Shown here one piece after another: positions 15,478-25,755 of a stretch of DNA of 64,000 nt. The notes below the pieces were generated by a model, which saw nothing but the letters and a program-made list of their open reading frames with translations, ran no database searches and had not been told where the DNA came from. How positions within the stretch are numbered: position 1 is the first letter of the stretch; every line of letters starts with the position of its first letter. The stretch is from Terriglobales bacterium (GTDB lineage: Bacteria > Acidobacteriota > Terriglobia > Terriglobales > Acidobacteriaceae): NCBI GenBank assembly GCA_035651995.1, contig DASRER010000020.1:1-64000 (forward strand). Direction: 5' to 3'. A program made the translations under genes and the position numbers.

Positions 15478-17727
15478 CTATCCGGCCGGCGCGGACTCGG
15501 GCTTGTCCGGATAGAGGCGGTCAAATTCCGGTTCGCCATGCAGAAGGTTCAGGTCGGGATCGCGGCGGGCCCACGCGGAATCTCGAAAGCCGGCTTCCCA
15601 CGCCTTGCGCAGAGTTTCCATTGCTTCCGTTTTCTTTTTCAAATAGCAGTACACGCAGGCTGCGTTGTAGAGAATGGAAGCTTCGTTGGCGCGCAAGGTC
15701 ATGGCCAGGTTGAGCTCGCGGAGCGCATCGTCGGCCCGTTCGGAGAAGGCGTAGATGCCGGCCAGCAGGATGCGCGCCCGCGCGTCTTCCGGCACCTGTT
15801 TCAGGTGGTTTTCGAACGCCGCCACCTGGCGATGCGTCATGTTGCGCTTGGCTTCTTCCTTGCCCAGGGCGCTGAGCGAATTCACGATGGGAACGTAGAC
15901 GTTGTAGTCTTCGCCGCTTGCCTCGATGGCGGTTTCGGCCACGTCGATCACTTCCTGATAGCGTCCGGAGGCGAACAGCGCGCGGCAGAGCAGGTAGTAG
16001 GCGCCTTCGCAGTCGCGCTTGCGCTCGATGGCCTTCTTCACCATGCGCACGGCTTCGTCGTGCAGTTCGGCGGCGTACAGCACCCAGGCCTGGCTGACCT
16101 GCACTTCCGGCAGGTCCCAGCGCAGCGCCACTGCCTTGCCGGACGCTTCGCGCGCGCGCTCCACCCATAGCTGGTCGCGGCTGTAATTGCAGTAAAACAT
16201 GGCGCAGGCGTTGGCGCAGGCGGCGTAGGCGAGCGCGAAGCTGGGATCGATCGCCACCGCGTTCTCAAACATCTGCAGCGCGAACTCCAGGTCCTGGCGC
16301 GTCTGGCGGCGCGCGTAGCGCTTGCCGCGCAGGTAGAGGTCGTAGGCCTGCAGGTTCTCGGTCGGCTTGATGGCCAGCGCTTCGAGTTCTTCCGGCGACA
16401 GGGTGACGCGCAGGGCTTCGGCGATCTTGCGCGCCATTTCGTCCTGCACCTCGAAGACGTCTTTCATCTCGCGGTCGAAGCGCTCCGACCAAAGGGGGAA
16501 GTCGGTGCGCGTGTCCACCAACTGCGCGTTGATGCGCAGGCGGGCGCCGGCGCGGCGGAGGGTGCCGGTGAGCGCGTACGCGGCGCCAAGCTGTTGCCCG
16601 ATCTGCTGCGGCGTGACCTGTTTATCGCGGAAGGCGAGCACGGTGGGACGCGAAAAGATGTTGAGCCCGCGGATCTTTGAGAGTTCCGTGATCACGTCTT
16701 CGGTGATGCCGTCGCGAAGATACTCGTCTTCCTTGGCCCCGCTCAGATTTTCGAAATAAAGGACGGCGACCGACTTCCCGGAGTGCTTCGTCGCGCCGGG
16801 ATCGGAATCGTGCTTGTCCTTTGCCCCTTTGCGTTTCGATTGCAGATCGCGCCTGAGGCGGCTGAGGTCGGTCTTCAGTTCGGTGGCCGTCTGGCAGCGC
16901 AGCGTGCGATCTTTTTCCAGCACTTTTTCGAGGATGCGGACAAAATCTTCGGGCAGGGAGGGGTTCAGCTCGCCGGCGGGCCGCGGTTCGCGGTTCAGGA
17001 TGGCGTCGAAGACGACGGCCGAGGTCTCGCCGGGAAACGGCAGCGTTCCGGTGGCGAGCTGGTAGAGCACCGTCCCGGTCGAGAAGATGTCGGTGCGCGC
17101 GTCCACCAATTGCCCGCGCGCCTGCTCCGGGGACATGTAGGAGACCGTGCCGACCGCCGAACCTGGCGACGTGAGGTTGTGGTTGGAAACCATCGTGTCG
17201 CCGGCGGCGGGGTCCTGCGGCAGGTCGCTGGTGCTGACCTTGGCGAGGCCGAAGTCGAGGATCTTCACCTGCCCGCGATCGGTGACGAACAGGTTCGCCG
17301 GCTTGATGTCGCGGTGCACGATGCCTTTGGCGTGCGCCGATTCCAGCGCGTCGGCAATCTGAATGGCGAGCGGCAGGAGCTTTTCCATCTCCATCGGCTG
17401 GCGCGTCATGACTTCGGCCAGCGTCTTGCCTTCCAGCAGCTCCATCACGATGAAATGCCGGCGCTCGTGCTGGGCGATGGCGTGGATGGTGCAGATGTTG
17501 GGATGATTCAGCGACGAAGCCGCGCGCGCTTCACGCTGGAAGCGCTCGAGCAAGTGGCTGTCCTGCGCCATTTCGGCGGGGAGGAACTTGAGCGCGACAT
17601 GGCGGCCGAGCTGCGAGTCCTGGGCCTCGTACACCACGCCCATGCCGCCCGAGCCCAGCTTGCGAAGGATCTTGTAGTGCAGCAACGACTGGCCGACGGC
17701 AACAGGATCAACGCTTGAGAGTTCCAT
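15478..17727 (-). CDS. Ser/Thr protein kinase with TolB-like and TPR domains
   Basis: A 749-residue protein; the ATG at 17727 starts just before the kinase fold. The kinase domain (about 18-280) is intact: glycine loop [11 protein letters not shown], Lys47 in [14 protein letters not shown] (Asp140) and DFGLA (Asp158). A 65-residue linker follows. Next is a TolB/FlgO-like nucleotide-cyclase-type module ([22 protein letters not shown], about 345-480), then TPR-like helices to the end. No TM segment is evident, so it is cytosolic. This kinase-TolB-TPR layout is common in acidobacteria. Targets are unknown. It is divergent from the TonB-receptor operon. Confidence 0.93.
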   Translation of the reverse strand: MELSSVDPVAVGQSLLHYKILRKLGSGGMGVVYEAQDSQLGRHVALKFLPAEMAQDSHLLERFQREARAASSLNHPNICTIHAIAQHERRHFIVMELLEGKTLAEVMTRQPMEMEKLLPLAIQIADALESAHAKGIVHRDIKPANLFVTDRGQVKILDFGLAKVSTSDLPQDPAAGDTMVSNHNLTSPGSAVGTVSYMSPEQARGQLVDARTDIFSTGTVLYQLATGTLPFPGETSAVVFDAILNREPRPAGELNPSLPEDFVRILEKVLEKDRTLRCQTATELKTDLSRLRRDLQSKRKGAKDKHDSDPGATKHSGKSVAVLYFENLSGAKEDEYLRDGITEDVITELSKIRGLNIFSRPTVLAFRDKQVTPQQIGQQLGAAYALTGTLRRAGARLRINAQLVDTRTDFPLWSERFDREMKDVFEVQDEMARKIAEALRVTLSPEELEALAIKPTENLQAYDLYLRGKRYARRQTRQDLEFALQMFENAVAIDPSFALAYAACANACAMFYCNYSRDQLWVERAREASGKAVALRWDLPEVQVSQAWVLYAAELHDEAVRMVKKAIERKRDCEGAYYLLCRALFASGRYQEVIDVAETAIEASGEDYNVYVPIVNSLSALGKEEAKRNMTHRQVAAFENHLKQVPEDARARILLAGIYAFSERADDALRELNLAMTLRANEASILYNAACVYCYLKKKTEAMETLRKAWEAGFRDSAWARRDPDLNLLHGEPEFDRLYPDKPESAPAG

Positions 17728-18030
17728 TGTTGTTCGCCGGTTGGATGGTATGTGCCGGGGGAAAGGGGCGTCAAGAAGCCCAATTCCGACCTGCCGGCCT
17801 GACTGGTGGGAAGCGCCTGTGCGCCCGAGTCTCAACCCGAGAAACCCTCTGGTCCCAAAGCGGCACGTCGCGTCGCCACTCCAATTTGAAACCGGCGAAC
17901 CTTCTCTTTTCGCTGATTCGCGGCGCGGCCGCGCGCGCCCTGTACGAGAATCGCCGCGAACGAGTCCAGCATGCTTGTCCGCTGCCGCGGCCTTTCACGC
18001 ACCCAGCTTACTGCCGGCGTTGCCGGCCCT
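17728..18030. other. divergent intergenic region, no gene seen
   Basis: This separates the kinase (leftward) from the TonB-receptor operon (rightward). The lower-GC centre (about 17870-17940) may hold both promoters, but I find no convincing -35/-10 pair, palindrome or periodic tract. An upstream in-frame ATG at 17971 could extend the receptor gene by 20 codons. Confidence 0.4.
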
Positions 18031-20085
18031 ATGGACGGCGACGCGTGGGCGGTTCTGCGTTGGCCAACGCTGAAGCCGAAGCGGGCGCGGCGCCGGCCGC
18101 TCTTTTCTGTCGTCGCAACTGTCTCCTTCGTGCTCCTGGGTTTCTTGTTCGCCGGCGCCGAGGACCCGCCCGCGGGCTCCGATCTCTCGCCGCTCACGGC
18201 CATGTCGCTCGAACAGCTGGGCAATCTGACCGTGACGTCCGCTTCGAAGACGCCCGAGCAGCTGTGGCACACGCCGGCTGCGATCTTTGTGATCACGCGC
18301 GACGACATTCGCCGTTCCGGCGCCACCAGCGTGGCCGACGTTCTGCGCCTCGCGCCCGGCGTCGAAGTCGCGCAAATTGATTCCGATAAGTGGGCCATTG
18401 GCGTCCGCGGCTTCCAGGGGCGCCTCTCGCGCGCGGTGCTGGTGCTGATTGACGGCCGCTCGGTCTACACCCCGCTGTTCGCCGGCGTTTACTGGGAGGT
18501 GCAGGACACGCTGCTGGAAGACATTGATCGCATCGAGGTGATCCGCGGGCCGGGCGGCACGGTGTGGGGCGCCAACGCGGTGGACGGCGTGATCAACATC
18601 ATCACGCGCAGCTCGCGGGAATCGGCCGGCAACATGATGGCGGTGGGCGGCGGCAACGTGGAACGTGGCTTCCTGCACGTCCGCTCGGGGGCCGACCTGG
18701 GCCGTTTCAGCTATCGCGTCTACGGCAAGGCCTTCGGACGCTCGCCGCAATATCACCGCGATGGCCGCGACTTTGACGCGTGGCAGATGGGGCAGGGCGG
18801 CTTCCGCGTGGACTGGAGCACGGGCCTGCGCGACAGCGTGACGATCGCGGGCGATACCTACGGCACCGTGGCCGGACAGATGCAGGGCATCAGCACTTAC
18901 GTCCCCGCGGCGCTGACCAACGTGCAAGGCGACGGATACTTCTTCGGACAAAACCTGCTTGCCCGGTGGCGGCGCACGTTCAGTTCCGCGTCGGACATAC
19001 AGGCGCAGGCGTATGTGGATCGCACCGACCGCCACGAGCTGAACTTCCGCGAGCGGCGCACGACGCTGGACCTGGACTTCGTCCATCATCTGGCCGTGCC
19101 GCGTCAGCAGCTCGTGTGGGGCCTGGGAGTTCGCACCAGCCCCAGCCAATACACGCAGACCGTCATGACGGCGGACTTTTCGCCGCATCACCACACGTAC
19201 AACATCTTCAGCGGCTTCGCGCAGAACGAGGTGGCGCTGGTTCCCGGGCGTCTGGCGCTGACCGCCGGGGCCAAGCTGGAGCACAACAGCTTCAGCGGCT
19301 TCGAACTCCAGCCGAGCGGGCGCCTGTTGTGGACGCCGGGCGCGCACCAGGCGGTGTGGGGCGCGGTGACGCGAGCGGTGCGCACGCCGTCGCGCGTGGA
19401 AGACGGCTTCCAGTTCACCTCGTTCGCGCTCAACTCCGTGCTGCCCGTCTTCACGCGGCTGATCGGCGACGGCCAGTTCGTTTCCGAGAAACTTTACGGC
19501 TACGAACTCGGATACCGCACGCTCCTGGGCCAGGCGGTCTATCTCGACGTCGCCGGCTACTACAACGAGCACGACGATCTGCTCAGCGTGCAGGCGGGCA
19601 GCATCTTCCGCGAGAACACGCCGGCGCCGCATTTCGTCTTGCCGCTTTTTTTCCGAAACAAAGTGCGCGCCATCACCAAGGGCGTCGAGGTTTCTCCTGT
19701 CTGGCAGCTGAAAACCGGCGTCCGGCTGAAGGGCTCGTATTCCTTCCTCCGGCTCGACGGCGGCGGCGTGAGCGTGGCTCCGACCGTGACGCAACTGGAA
19801 GGCGGCAGCCCCCGGCACAAGCTCGTCGTGCAGGGCTCGTTCGATATGCCAAAGCGCTTCGAGCTGGACCTGGCCTACCGCTACGTGAGCGCCCTGCCCG
19901 ATCTGCGGGTGGCCGCGTATTCCACCGCCGACGTGCGCTTTGGCTGGCGCCCAGCGCGGCACTTCGAACTCTCGATTGCCGGGCAGAACCTGCTGCAGCC
20001 CGAGCACGCCGAGTACGGCGGCGATCCGGGACCGCTGGTGGGAATCAAGCGCAGCGCTTATGCCAAGCTCACCTGGACCCGATAG
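18031..20085 (+). CDS. TonB-dependent outer-membrane receptor
   Basis: About 684 residues from the ATG at 18031 (704 from 17971; neither has a ribosome binding site). A basic stretch (KPKRARRR) and a hydrophobic segment ending FAGA form the signal peptide. The plug domain (about 55-180) includes TPAAIFVITRDDIRRSGATS, SVADVLRLAPGV, and GPGGTVWGANAVDGVINIITR. The beta-barrel follows, with aromatic residues at the C-terminus. There is no TonB box I can assign with certainty and no carboxypeptidase-like N-terminal domain. It heads an operon with a YfiR-like protein and a hybrid kinase, which suggests ligand signalling rather than simple nutrient uptake. Confidence 0.92.
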   Translation: MDGDAWAVLRWPTLKPKRARRRPLFSVVATVSFVLLGFLFAGAEDPPAGSDLSPLTAMSLEQLGNLTVTSASKTPEQLWHTPAAIFVITRDDIRRSGATSVADVLRLAPGVEVAQIDSDKWAIGVRGFQGRLSRAVLVLIDGRSVYTPLFAGVYWEVQDTLLEDIDRIEVIRGPGGTVWGANAVDGVINIITRSSRESAGNMMAVGGGNVERGFLHVRSGADLGRFSYRVYGKAFGRSPQYHRDGRDFDAWQMGQGGFRVDWSTGLRDSVTIAGDTYGTVAGQMQGISTYVPAALTNVQGDGYFFGQNLLARWRRTFSSASDIQAQAYVDRTDRHELNFRERRTTLDLDFVHHLAVPRQQLVWGLGVRTSPSQYTQTVMTADFSPHHHTYNIFSGFAQNEVALVPGRLALTAGAKLEHNSFSGFELQPSGRLLWTPGAHQAVWGAVTRAVRTPSRVEDGFQFTSFALNSVLPVFTRLIGDGQFVSEKLYGYELGYRTLLGQAVYLDVAGYYNEHDDLLSVQAGSIFRENTPAPHFVLPLFFRNKVRAITKGVEVSPVWQLKTGVRLKGSYSFLRLDGGGVSVAPTVTQLEGGSPRHKLVVQGSFDMPKRFELDLAYRYVSALPDLRVAAYSTADVRFGWRPARHFELSIAGQNLLQPEHAEYGGDPGPLVGIKRSAYAKLTWTR

Positions 20086-20668
20086 CCGGCGCCGTCTCCG
20101 CCCGTTTTTCCGGGCCGGGATTTCCCACGCAACCGCGCTCCTGATCGTCTGTCTGCTGGGCGCGCCGCCGCTGCGGCTGCGGGCGCAAGCCGCGCCGGCC
20201 GAGTACGAAGTGAAGGCCGCCTTCCTTTTCAACTTCCTCAAGTTCACCGAGTGGCCGGAGGAATCGGCCGGCGGCGTGCATGCGCCGCTCACCATCGCGG
20301 TGCTGGGCCGCGATCCGTTCGGCAAGACGCTCGACCAGATGCTCGCCGATAAGACCGTGCGCGGCCGCAAGGTCGTGGTCCGCCGCGTTTCCAGCGTGGA
20401 CGAGGCGATCGCGTGTCCGATCATCTTCGTCGGCGGCGGCAACGAGCATCGCCTGGCCGAGCTGGTCAAGGCACTGGAAGGCCGGAGCGTCCTCACGGTC
20501 GGAGAGTCCAGCGGCTTTGCGCAGCAGGGCGGCGTGATCGCGCTGCGGGTGGAAGACAACAAGGTCCGCTTCGACGTGAACCTGCAGGCGGCCGAGCGCG
20601 CGCGCCTCACCCTGAGTTCGCAGCTGCTCAAACTCGCCCACATCGTCAACGAGGCGCCGCGGAGCTGA
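20060..20668 (+). CDS. YfiR-family (DUF4154) periplasmic protein
   Basis: A 202-residue protein. The ATG at 20060 overlaps the receptor gene by 26 nt and gives a signal peptide (hydrophobic HATALLIVCLLGAPPLRLRAQA). The mature domain has the YfiR/DUF4154 hallmarks: EYEVKAAFLFNFLKFTEWP at its start, ITIAVLGRDPFG-like, IIFVGGGNEHRL, SVLTVGESSGFAQQGGVIALRVEDNKVRFDVN. In Pseudomonas, YfiR is a periplasmic repressor of the CHASE8 diguanylate cyclase YfiN. Here the CHASE8-like partner is a histidine kinase encoded 5 nt downstream, so YfiR probably gates that kinase. Confidence 0.88.
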   Translation: MPSSPGPDSRRRLRPFFRAGISHATALLIVCLLGAPPLRLRAQAAPAEYEVKAAFLFNFLKFTEWPEESAGGVHAPLTIAVLGRDPFGKTLDQMLADKTVRGRKVVVRRVSSVDEAIACPIIFVGGGNEHRLAELVKALEGRSVLTVGESSGFAQQGGVIALRVEDNKVRFDVNLQAAERARLTLSSQLLKLAHIVNEAPRS

Positions 20669-20673
20669 CCGGC

Positions 20674-23058
20674 ATGGAGTTCCTCGCGAACCGCCCGGTG
20701 CGCTTCAAGCTGATGGCCAGCATGCTGCTGGTGACCGGCATCGCGCTGCTGCTGGCCTGCGCCGCCTTTCTGGTGGTGGATTTGCTCTCCCTTCGCGACG
20801 GCCTGGTGCGCGGCGTCCGGACGCAGGGCGAGATCATCGCCTCCAATACGACTTCCGCCATTCTCTTCGACGATGCCGCCGCGGCCCGGGGCACGCTGGC
20901 GGCGCTGCGAGCCGAGCCGCAGATTTCCGCCGCCGCGATCTACCGCCGCGACGGCGCGCTCTTCGCCACGTATTCACGCACACAGACCAGCGATGCGGCT
21001 GTACCGCCTCGGCTCGGCGAGTTTGCCGATCGCTTCGAGTTTGCCGGCGACCGGCTGATCGTGACCCGGCCGATCGTCTCCGACGGCGAGGTCGTGGGCG
21101 GCCTGTTTGTCGAGGCCGACCTGGCGGTGTTGTACACGCGCTTCCGCCGCTACGGCCTCACCGCCACACTCGTGCTGGCGGCGGCCTTCGCCATTTCGCT
21201 CGGCATTTCGGCGCGCGCGCAGCGCGTGATCTGCGGGCCGATCCAGAGGCTCACGGAGCTGGCGCGGAGAATCTCGGTGGAAAAGGACTACGCCGCCCGC
21301 ATCCACGCGCCCGGACATGACGAACTCGGGCAGCTCGGGCGTACCTTCAACGGCATGCTCGACCAGCTCGTGGCCGACATCGAAGCGCGCACGCGCGCCG
21401 AGAACGAGGTGCGCCTGCTGAACGAGCAGCTCGAGGAACGCGTGGCGGTCCGAACGGCGCAATTGGCCGCCGCCAACCGCGAGCTGGCAGCTTCGGCCGC
21501 GCACATCGCGCAGCAGAACCAGGAGCTGGAACTTCGCCGCCGCGAGGCGGAGCGGGCCACGCAGCTGAAGAGCGCGTTTCTCGCCAGCATGAGCCACGAG
21601 CTGCGGACGCCGCTCAATGCCATCCTCGGGTTTTCCGAACTTATCCTCGACAACGCCCAGCAGCTCACCGAGAAGCAGCGCCGCTGGATGGGCCACATCC
21701 GCACCGCCGGCAAGCACCTGCTGCAGCTGATCAACGACATCCTCGACCTCTCCAAGATCGAGTCCGGGCAGCTCACCCTCTCCATCGAAGACTTCCTGCT
21801 CGACGAGGCCCTGCCCGAGGTCCTCTCCATCATCAAGCCGCTGGCGATGTCCAAGCACATCGCGGTGACCAGGGAAGTTCAGCCGGGGCTCACCGTGCGC
21901 GCCGACCGCACGCGCCTGAAACAGGTGGTCTACAACCTGCTGAGCAACGCGGTGAAGTTCACGCCCGACCACGGGCGCGTGGCCATCGCCTCATCGTGCC
22001 GCGACGAATTCGTCACCATTTCTGTCTCCGACACCGGCATCGGCATTGCGCCTGATGATCAGAAGGTCGTCTTCGAGGAATTCCGCCAGGTGGGCGAGAG
22101 CACGCGCGGAACGAAAGAAGGGACGGGACTGGGGCTGGCCATTGCCAAGCGGCTCATCGAGCGGCAGGGTGGGACCATCTGGCTGGAGAGCGAGTTGGGC
22201 AAGGGCACAACTTTCCGCTTCACGCTTCCCCTGGCGCCGGCAGCGGCAGAAACGCCTGCGCCGCCCGAAGGCGCGCCCGAGCGCGTACTGCCGTCAACCC
22301 CGGTCCGGGTCCTGGTGGCCGACGATGACACGGCGGCGGTGGAGCTGCTTCGGCATCACCTCGAGTCGGCGGGCTACGAAGTGTTTGCCGCGTCATGCGG
22401 CGCGGAAGCGGTTCGCCTGGCGGCCGAGCTGCGCCCCAGCGCCGTGACGCTCGACATCATGATGCCCAACGGCGGCGGATGGGACACGCTGCACCAGTTG
22501 CGGCTCGACCCCCGCACCGCCGACATTCCCGTCGTCGTCGTTTCGGTGCTCGACCGGGCCACCTGCGGGCTGCTGCTGGGCGTGAGCGATTACCTGGTAA
22601 AACCGGTGCCGCGTGACGTGCTGCTCAATTCCATTCGCAAGCACACGGCCCGCAGCACGCCCGCGCAGCGCGTGCTGGTGGTGGACGACAATCCCGCCGA
22701 CCTTCAGCTCGTCGGCGAAGCGCTGACCTCGGCAGGCTACGCTGTTTCCTCGGCCCATGATGGCGCAGCCGCCCTCGCCATGCTGGAGAAGAGCCGGCCC
22801 GACTTCGTCCTGCTGGACCTCATCATGCCCGGCATGGACGGCTTCCAGGTGCTGCAGCGCATCCGGCAGAATCCGGATTTGTGCGAGCTGCCGGTCTTCG
22901 TGCTCACCGGCAAAGACTTGACGCGAGCGGAAATGGACGTCCTGCGCCGCGATGCCGAAGGCTGCTTCCAGAAGGGCGAGAACTGGAAGAGCGACCTCAT
23001 CGCCCGGCTAAGGACCCTGGCCGCTTCCGACCGTTCGAAGGAAAAAGCGCTGGCCTGA
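20674..23058 (+). CDS. hybrid sensor histidine kinase with two receivers
   Basis: A 794-residue inner-membrane protein. TM1 spans about 14-38, a periplasmic CHASE8-like sensor about 40-158 and TM2 about 162-182, followed by HAMP (to ~235) and a coiled coil to ~295. HisKA has SMSHELRTPLN (His308) and HATPase has NLLSNAVKF, DTGIGIAP and GTGLGLAIAK. Two receivers follow with phosphoacceptors at about Asp594 (VTLDIMMPNGGG) and Asp715 (LLDLIMPGMDG). The second receiver lacks the usual KP motif (CFQKGEN instead). There is no Hpt domain or output domain, so the downstream partner is elsewhere. It is the third gene of the receptor-YfiR-kinase operon. Confidence 0.93.
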   Translation: MEFLANRPVRFKLMASMLLVTGIALLLACAAFLVVDLLSLRDGLVRGVRTQGEIIASNTTSAILFDDAAAARGTLAALRAEPQISAAAIYRRDGALFATYSRTQTSDAAVPPRLGEFADRFEFAGDRLIVTRPIVSDGEVVGGLFVEADLAVLYTRFRRYGLTATLVLAAAFAISLGISARAQRVICGPIQRLTELARRISVEKDYAARIHAPGHDELGQLGRTFNGMLDQLVADIEARTRAENEVRLLNEQLEERVAVRTAQLAAANRELAASAAHIAQQNQELELRRREAERATQLKSAFLASMSHELRTPLNAILGFSELILDNAQQLTEKQRRWMGHIRTAGKHLLQLINDILDLSKIESGQLTLSIEDFLLDEALPEVLSIIKPLAMSKHIAVTREVQPGLTVRADRTRLKQVVYNLLSNAVKFTPDHGRVAIASSCRDEFVTISVSDTGIGIAPDDQKVVFEEFRQVGESTRGTKEGTGLGLAIAKRLIERQGGTIWLESELGKGTTFRFTLPLAPAAAETPAPPEGAPERVLPSTPVRVLVADDDTAAVELLRHHLESAGYEVFAASCGAEAVRLAAELRPSAVTLDIMMPNGGGWDTLHQLRLDPRTADIPVVVVSVLDRATCGLLLGVSDYLVKPVPRDVLLNSIRKHTARSTPAQRVLVVDDNPADLQLVGEALTSAGYAVSSAHDGAAALAMLEKSRPDFVLLDLIMPGMDGFQVLQRIRQNPDLCELPVFVLTGKDLTRAEMDVLRRDAEGCFQKGENWKSDLIARLRTLAASDRSKEKALA

Positions 23059-23120
23059 GCTCAGCTGGCCTTGCGCAGGCCGACCGGCTTCACAGGAATT
23101 TCAGCAGTTACAACCGCGAG

Positions 23121-24446
23121 TCAGGAACTCGCGGCGCGGACGGCACAAGGGTTGGATGTTCCACCCGCGCAAGGGAGAAAGAAATTCACGGCCGCGTCGG
23201 ATGTTTGGACGAACTGGGCTGATGCCGGTCGCGCTCCGCCCGGCGCGGGCTCCGCACCCGGGGCCGCTGCTTTGGCGCCCGGCGACGGCGCCGCCGCACC
23301 ACCCGCCACCGGGCTGGTCGCGTTCTGCTCCGGCAGCGGATAGATACCAAGCGCGCGGGCTGCCGCCACATCCACCATGAGCTGGTGTTCGTTGTCGGTC
23401 TTCTGTAGCCACTCCTGGGCGCGCTTTTCCGCTGCGGCGAAGCTGCCCTGCGGCAGCACGGTCAGGTCCAGGTAAAGCGTTTCAGTCGAATCCGGGCCGT
23501 AGCGCACGCCCACGAACGCGTGCCCGGGAACGATGATCACCACCGGCCGCATGCCCAGGTTCTCGATGGCGGAGGCGAACAGCACCGAGACGTCCATGCA
23601 GTTGGCGTTGCTCAGTTGCAGCGTTTCGCTGGGCAGCCGGATGCGCTGCGCCTGATTGATGAATTCGCCGTAGACGAAGATACTGCTCACGTAGCTGATG
23701 CCGCTGCGCTTCAGCGCGCGGAAAACGGCCTCGGCCTGCTGGCGCACCTGGCGCTTCATCGCCGCTGGAGTCGCCTCCGGCGGGAAGTTGTATCCGCCCA
23801 GCCTCCCGCGCGGAAGATACTGGCGCGCCTGCGAAACAAGGCGCATCACCGCGGGATCGTGCGGCGTGATCCAGCGCACCACGTATTGCGCGTTGGCGAA
23901 CTTCTGTCCCCAGAACAGCTCGGCGCCGGAGTGCAGCAGCACGGGGCGCGTATCGGCAAACAGGGTTTCGCCATTTGGCGCCGCGACGCGCACCGAAAGC
24001 GTCGCGCGCCGCACCTCGCTGTTGCTGTACGCCGCCGGCAGAAGCTCGGGATTGAGCCGCACCGGCCGCGCCTCGCGCGGTCCGATGACGGCGGTGATGA
24101 TGCTCGGCCGCGTCCAGTCACGAACTTCGGCGCTGATGGTAACGAGCACGGGCCGGTCCGAGGCGTTGGTCACGGTCAGCACCGCCACGGGCCAGTACTC
24201 GGCGGCCGAGCTGCCCACCAGCGCGGGAAAGATTTCGCCGCGCCCGGGCAGATCGAGCGTGTACTGCAACAGCAGCGGCGACACGGGCGCCAGCCTGGCG
24301 CGCACCGGCCCGGGTTTCGGAGCGGGCTTTTGCAGCAGGCGCGCGACATACACCCACGTGGCGCCCAGCGATATGCCCAGCACGACGGTTGAAACGAAAA
24401 AAACAGCGGCAAGGACCGCCAGGGCCCGGTGAGAGAGACGAACCAT
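23121..24446 (-). CDS. membrane-anchored transglutaminase-like protein
   Basis: A 441-residue protein with an N-terminal TM helix (about 8-35) and the rest probably periplasmic. An immunoglobulin-like region (about 60-170) is followed by a transglutaminase-like papain-fold domain with a plausible triad: Cys283 in NANCMDVSVLF, His309 in VPGHAFVGV and Asp327 in LYLDLT. The C-terminus is an Ala/Pro/Gly-rich tail. The family cleaves or cross-links peptides, and substrates cannot be read from the sequence. The ATG at 24446 is chosen because a longer frame would overlap the divergent amidohydrolase gene. Convergent with the kinase operon. Confidence 0.75.
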   Translation of the reverse strand: MVRLSHRALAVLAAVFFVSTVVLGISLGATWVYVARLLQKPAPKPGPVRARLAPVSPLLLQYTLDLPGRGEIFPALVGSSAAEYWPVAVLTVTNASDRPVLVTISAEVRDWTRPSIITAVIGPREARPVRLNPELLPAAYSNSEVRRATLSVRVAAPNGETLFADTRPVLLHSGAELFWGQKFANAQYVVRWITPHDPAVMRLVSQARQYLPRGRLGGYNFPPEATPAAMKRQVRQQAEAVFRALKRSGISYVSSIFVYGEFINQAQRIRLPSETLQLSNANCMDVSVLFASAIENLGMRPVVIIVPGHAFVGVRYGPDSTETLYLDLTVLPQGSFAAAEKRAQEWLQKTDNEHQLMVDVAAARALGIYPLPEQNATSPVAGGAAAPSPGAKAAAPGAEPAPGGARPASAQFVQTSDAAVNFFLPCAGGTSNPCAVRAASS

Positions 24447-24525
24447 GCTTCGCCAGGGATTAGATGCTCTGAATCCGGGAGAGACACCGGTTTGGGGGCG
24501 TTGAGTACAATCAGCAGCTAAGCGG

Positions 24526-24568
24526 CGAATGCAAAATGCGTGCTTTTCATTTCGCAATTTTGCATTCC
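24526..24568. repeat. 7-bp-period tract with inverted arms
   Basis: GCAAAAT, GCGTGCT, TTTCATT, TCGCAAT, TTTGCAT run in 7-bp register. The ends GAATGCAAAAT and ATTTTGCATTC-like words are inverted copies. The tract sits in the divergent region just upstream of the amidohydrolase start (24586), where it could affect its 5' leader. Confidence 0.6.
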
Positions 24569-24585
24569 ACGGACCAAACTCACCC

Positions 24586-25743
24586 ATGAACCAGAGAACC
24601 GCATTCATCCTCACTCTGCTCTGCGTACTGACCATCGTCACGCAGGCCCAGTCTCCCCAAACGCCCGGCCTGATACGGCCGCGTCCGGCTGAGGGCCGGC
24701 AGCCGGAGTGGCCGCCGCCCAGCATCCGCGAATATCAGCCGCGCTCGACGCTGGTGACGCCGCAGCACCTGGTGCCGCGCGCCAAGTTCCCGGTGATTGA
24801 CATACACAGCCACCACCCGACGCCGATCTCGCCAGAACAGTACGAGAAGGTGGTGAAGGCGCTCGATGCGCTCAACATCCGGTACATTGTGAACCTGAGC
24901 GGCGGATCGGGAGAACGCCTGCGGCAGGGGCTGGCCGTGATCAAGAACAGTCCCTATCCCGGACGCATGGTGCTGTTCGCCAACGTTAACTTCAGCGACG
25001 TGGGCCCGGGCTTCGGCGAGCGCGCCGCCAAGCAACTGGAGGAAGACATCAAGGCGGGCGCCGTCGGGCTGAAGATTTTCAAGAACCTCGGTCTGCACGC
25101 GCGCAAGGCCGACGGCTCGCGGCTGAAGGTGGACGATCCCGAGCTGGACCCGATCTGGGAAAAGTGCGCCGAGCTGAACGTGCCGGTGCTGATCCACGTG
25201 GCCGACCCGCAGGAATTCTTCGAGCCCATCGACTACCACAACGAGCGCTGGCTGGAGCTGGCGCTGTATCCCGACCGGCGCTACCAGGACCGGTCACGCT
25301 TCCCGTCGTTCGAGGAGCTGGTGACGGAGCGCAACAACATGTTCGCGCGGCATCCGCGGACCAAGTTCATCCTGGCGCACTTCGGGTGGCACGCCAACGA
25401 CCTGGCGCGCTTGAGCCAGCTGCTCGATCGCCTGCCGAATGTGTATCCGGAGGTCGCCGCCGTGCTCTACGACTTTGGCCGGCAGCCGCGCGCCGCGCGC
25501 GCGTTCTTCCTGAAATACCAGGACCGCATTCTGTTTGGAAAAGACAGCTTCCAGCCCGACGAGTATCCGTACTACTGGCGCGTATTCGAGACGGGGGACG
25601 AATACTTCGACTACTACCGCGATTATCACGCTTTCTGGAAGCTGTACGGGCTCGACCTGCCCGACGATGTACTGAAGAAGCTCTACTACAAGAACGCGCT
25701 CAGGATCACGCCCGGCCTGCCGCACAACGGCTGGCCGGAGTAG
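24586..25743 (+). CDS. secreted amidohydrolase (amidohydrolase_2 family)
   Basis: A 385-residue TIM-barrel metal-dependent hydrolase with a Sec signal peptide (MNQRTAFILTLLCVLTIVTQAQ). Metal-site motifs of the PF04909 type are visible: VIDIHSHHPT, then LIHVADPQEF, ILAHFGWHAND and LFGKDSFQPDEYP. Family members are hydrolases or decarboxylases of small aromatic or lactone-type substrates. The periplasmic location is unusual for decarboxylases and favours a hydrolase. The ATG at 24586 is chosen over an earlier one because the signal peptide starts there. The gene is monocistronic. Confidence 0.85.
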   Translation: MNQRTAFILTLLCVLTIVTQAQSPQTPGLIRPRPAEGRQPEWPPPSIREYQPRSTLVTPQHLVPRAKFPVIDIHSHHPTPISPEQYEKVVKALDALNIRYIVNLSGGSGERLRQGLAVIKNSPYPGRMVLFANVNFSDVGPGFGERAAKQLEEDIKAGAVGLKIFKNLGLHARKADGSRLKVDDPELDPIWEKCAELNVPVLIHVADPQEFFEPIDYHNERWLELALYPDRRYQDRSRFPSFEELVTERNNMFARHPRTKFILAHFGWHANDLARLSQLLDRLPNVYPEVAAVLYDFGRQPRAARAFFLKYQDRILFGKDSFQPDEYPYYWRVFETGDEYFDYYRDYHAFWKLYGLDLPDDVLKKLYYKNALRITPGLPHNGWPE

Positions 25744-25755
25744 CGCGGCGGCACA

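Noticed and set aside
20413-20673. Longer in-frame upstream extension of the hybrid kinase
   Set aside because: The extension overlaps the YfiR-like gene in another frame and reads as Arg-rich shadow sequence; the ATG at 20674 begins the expected N-terminal membrane segment.
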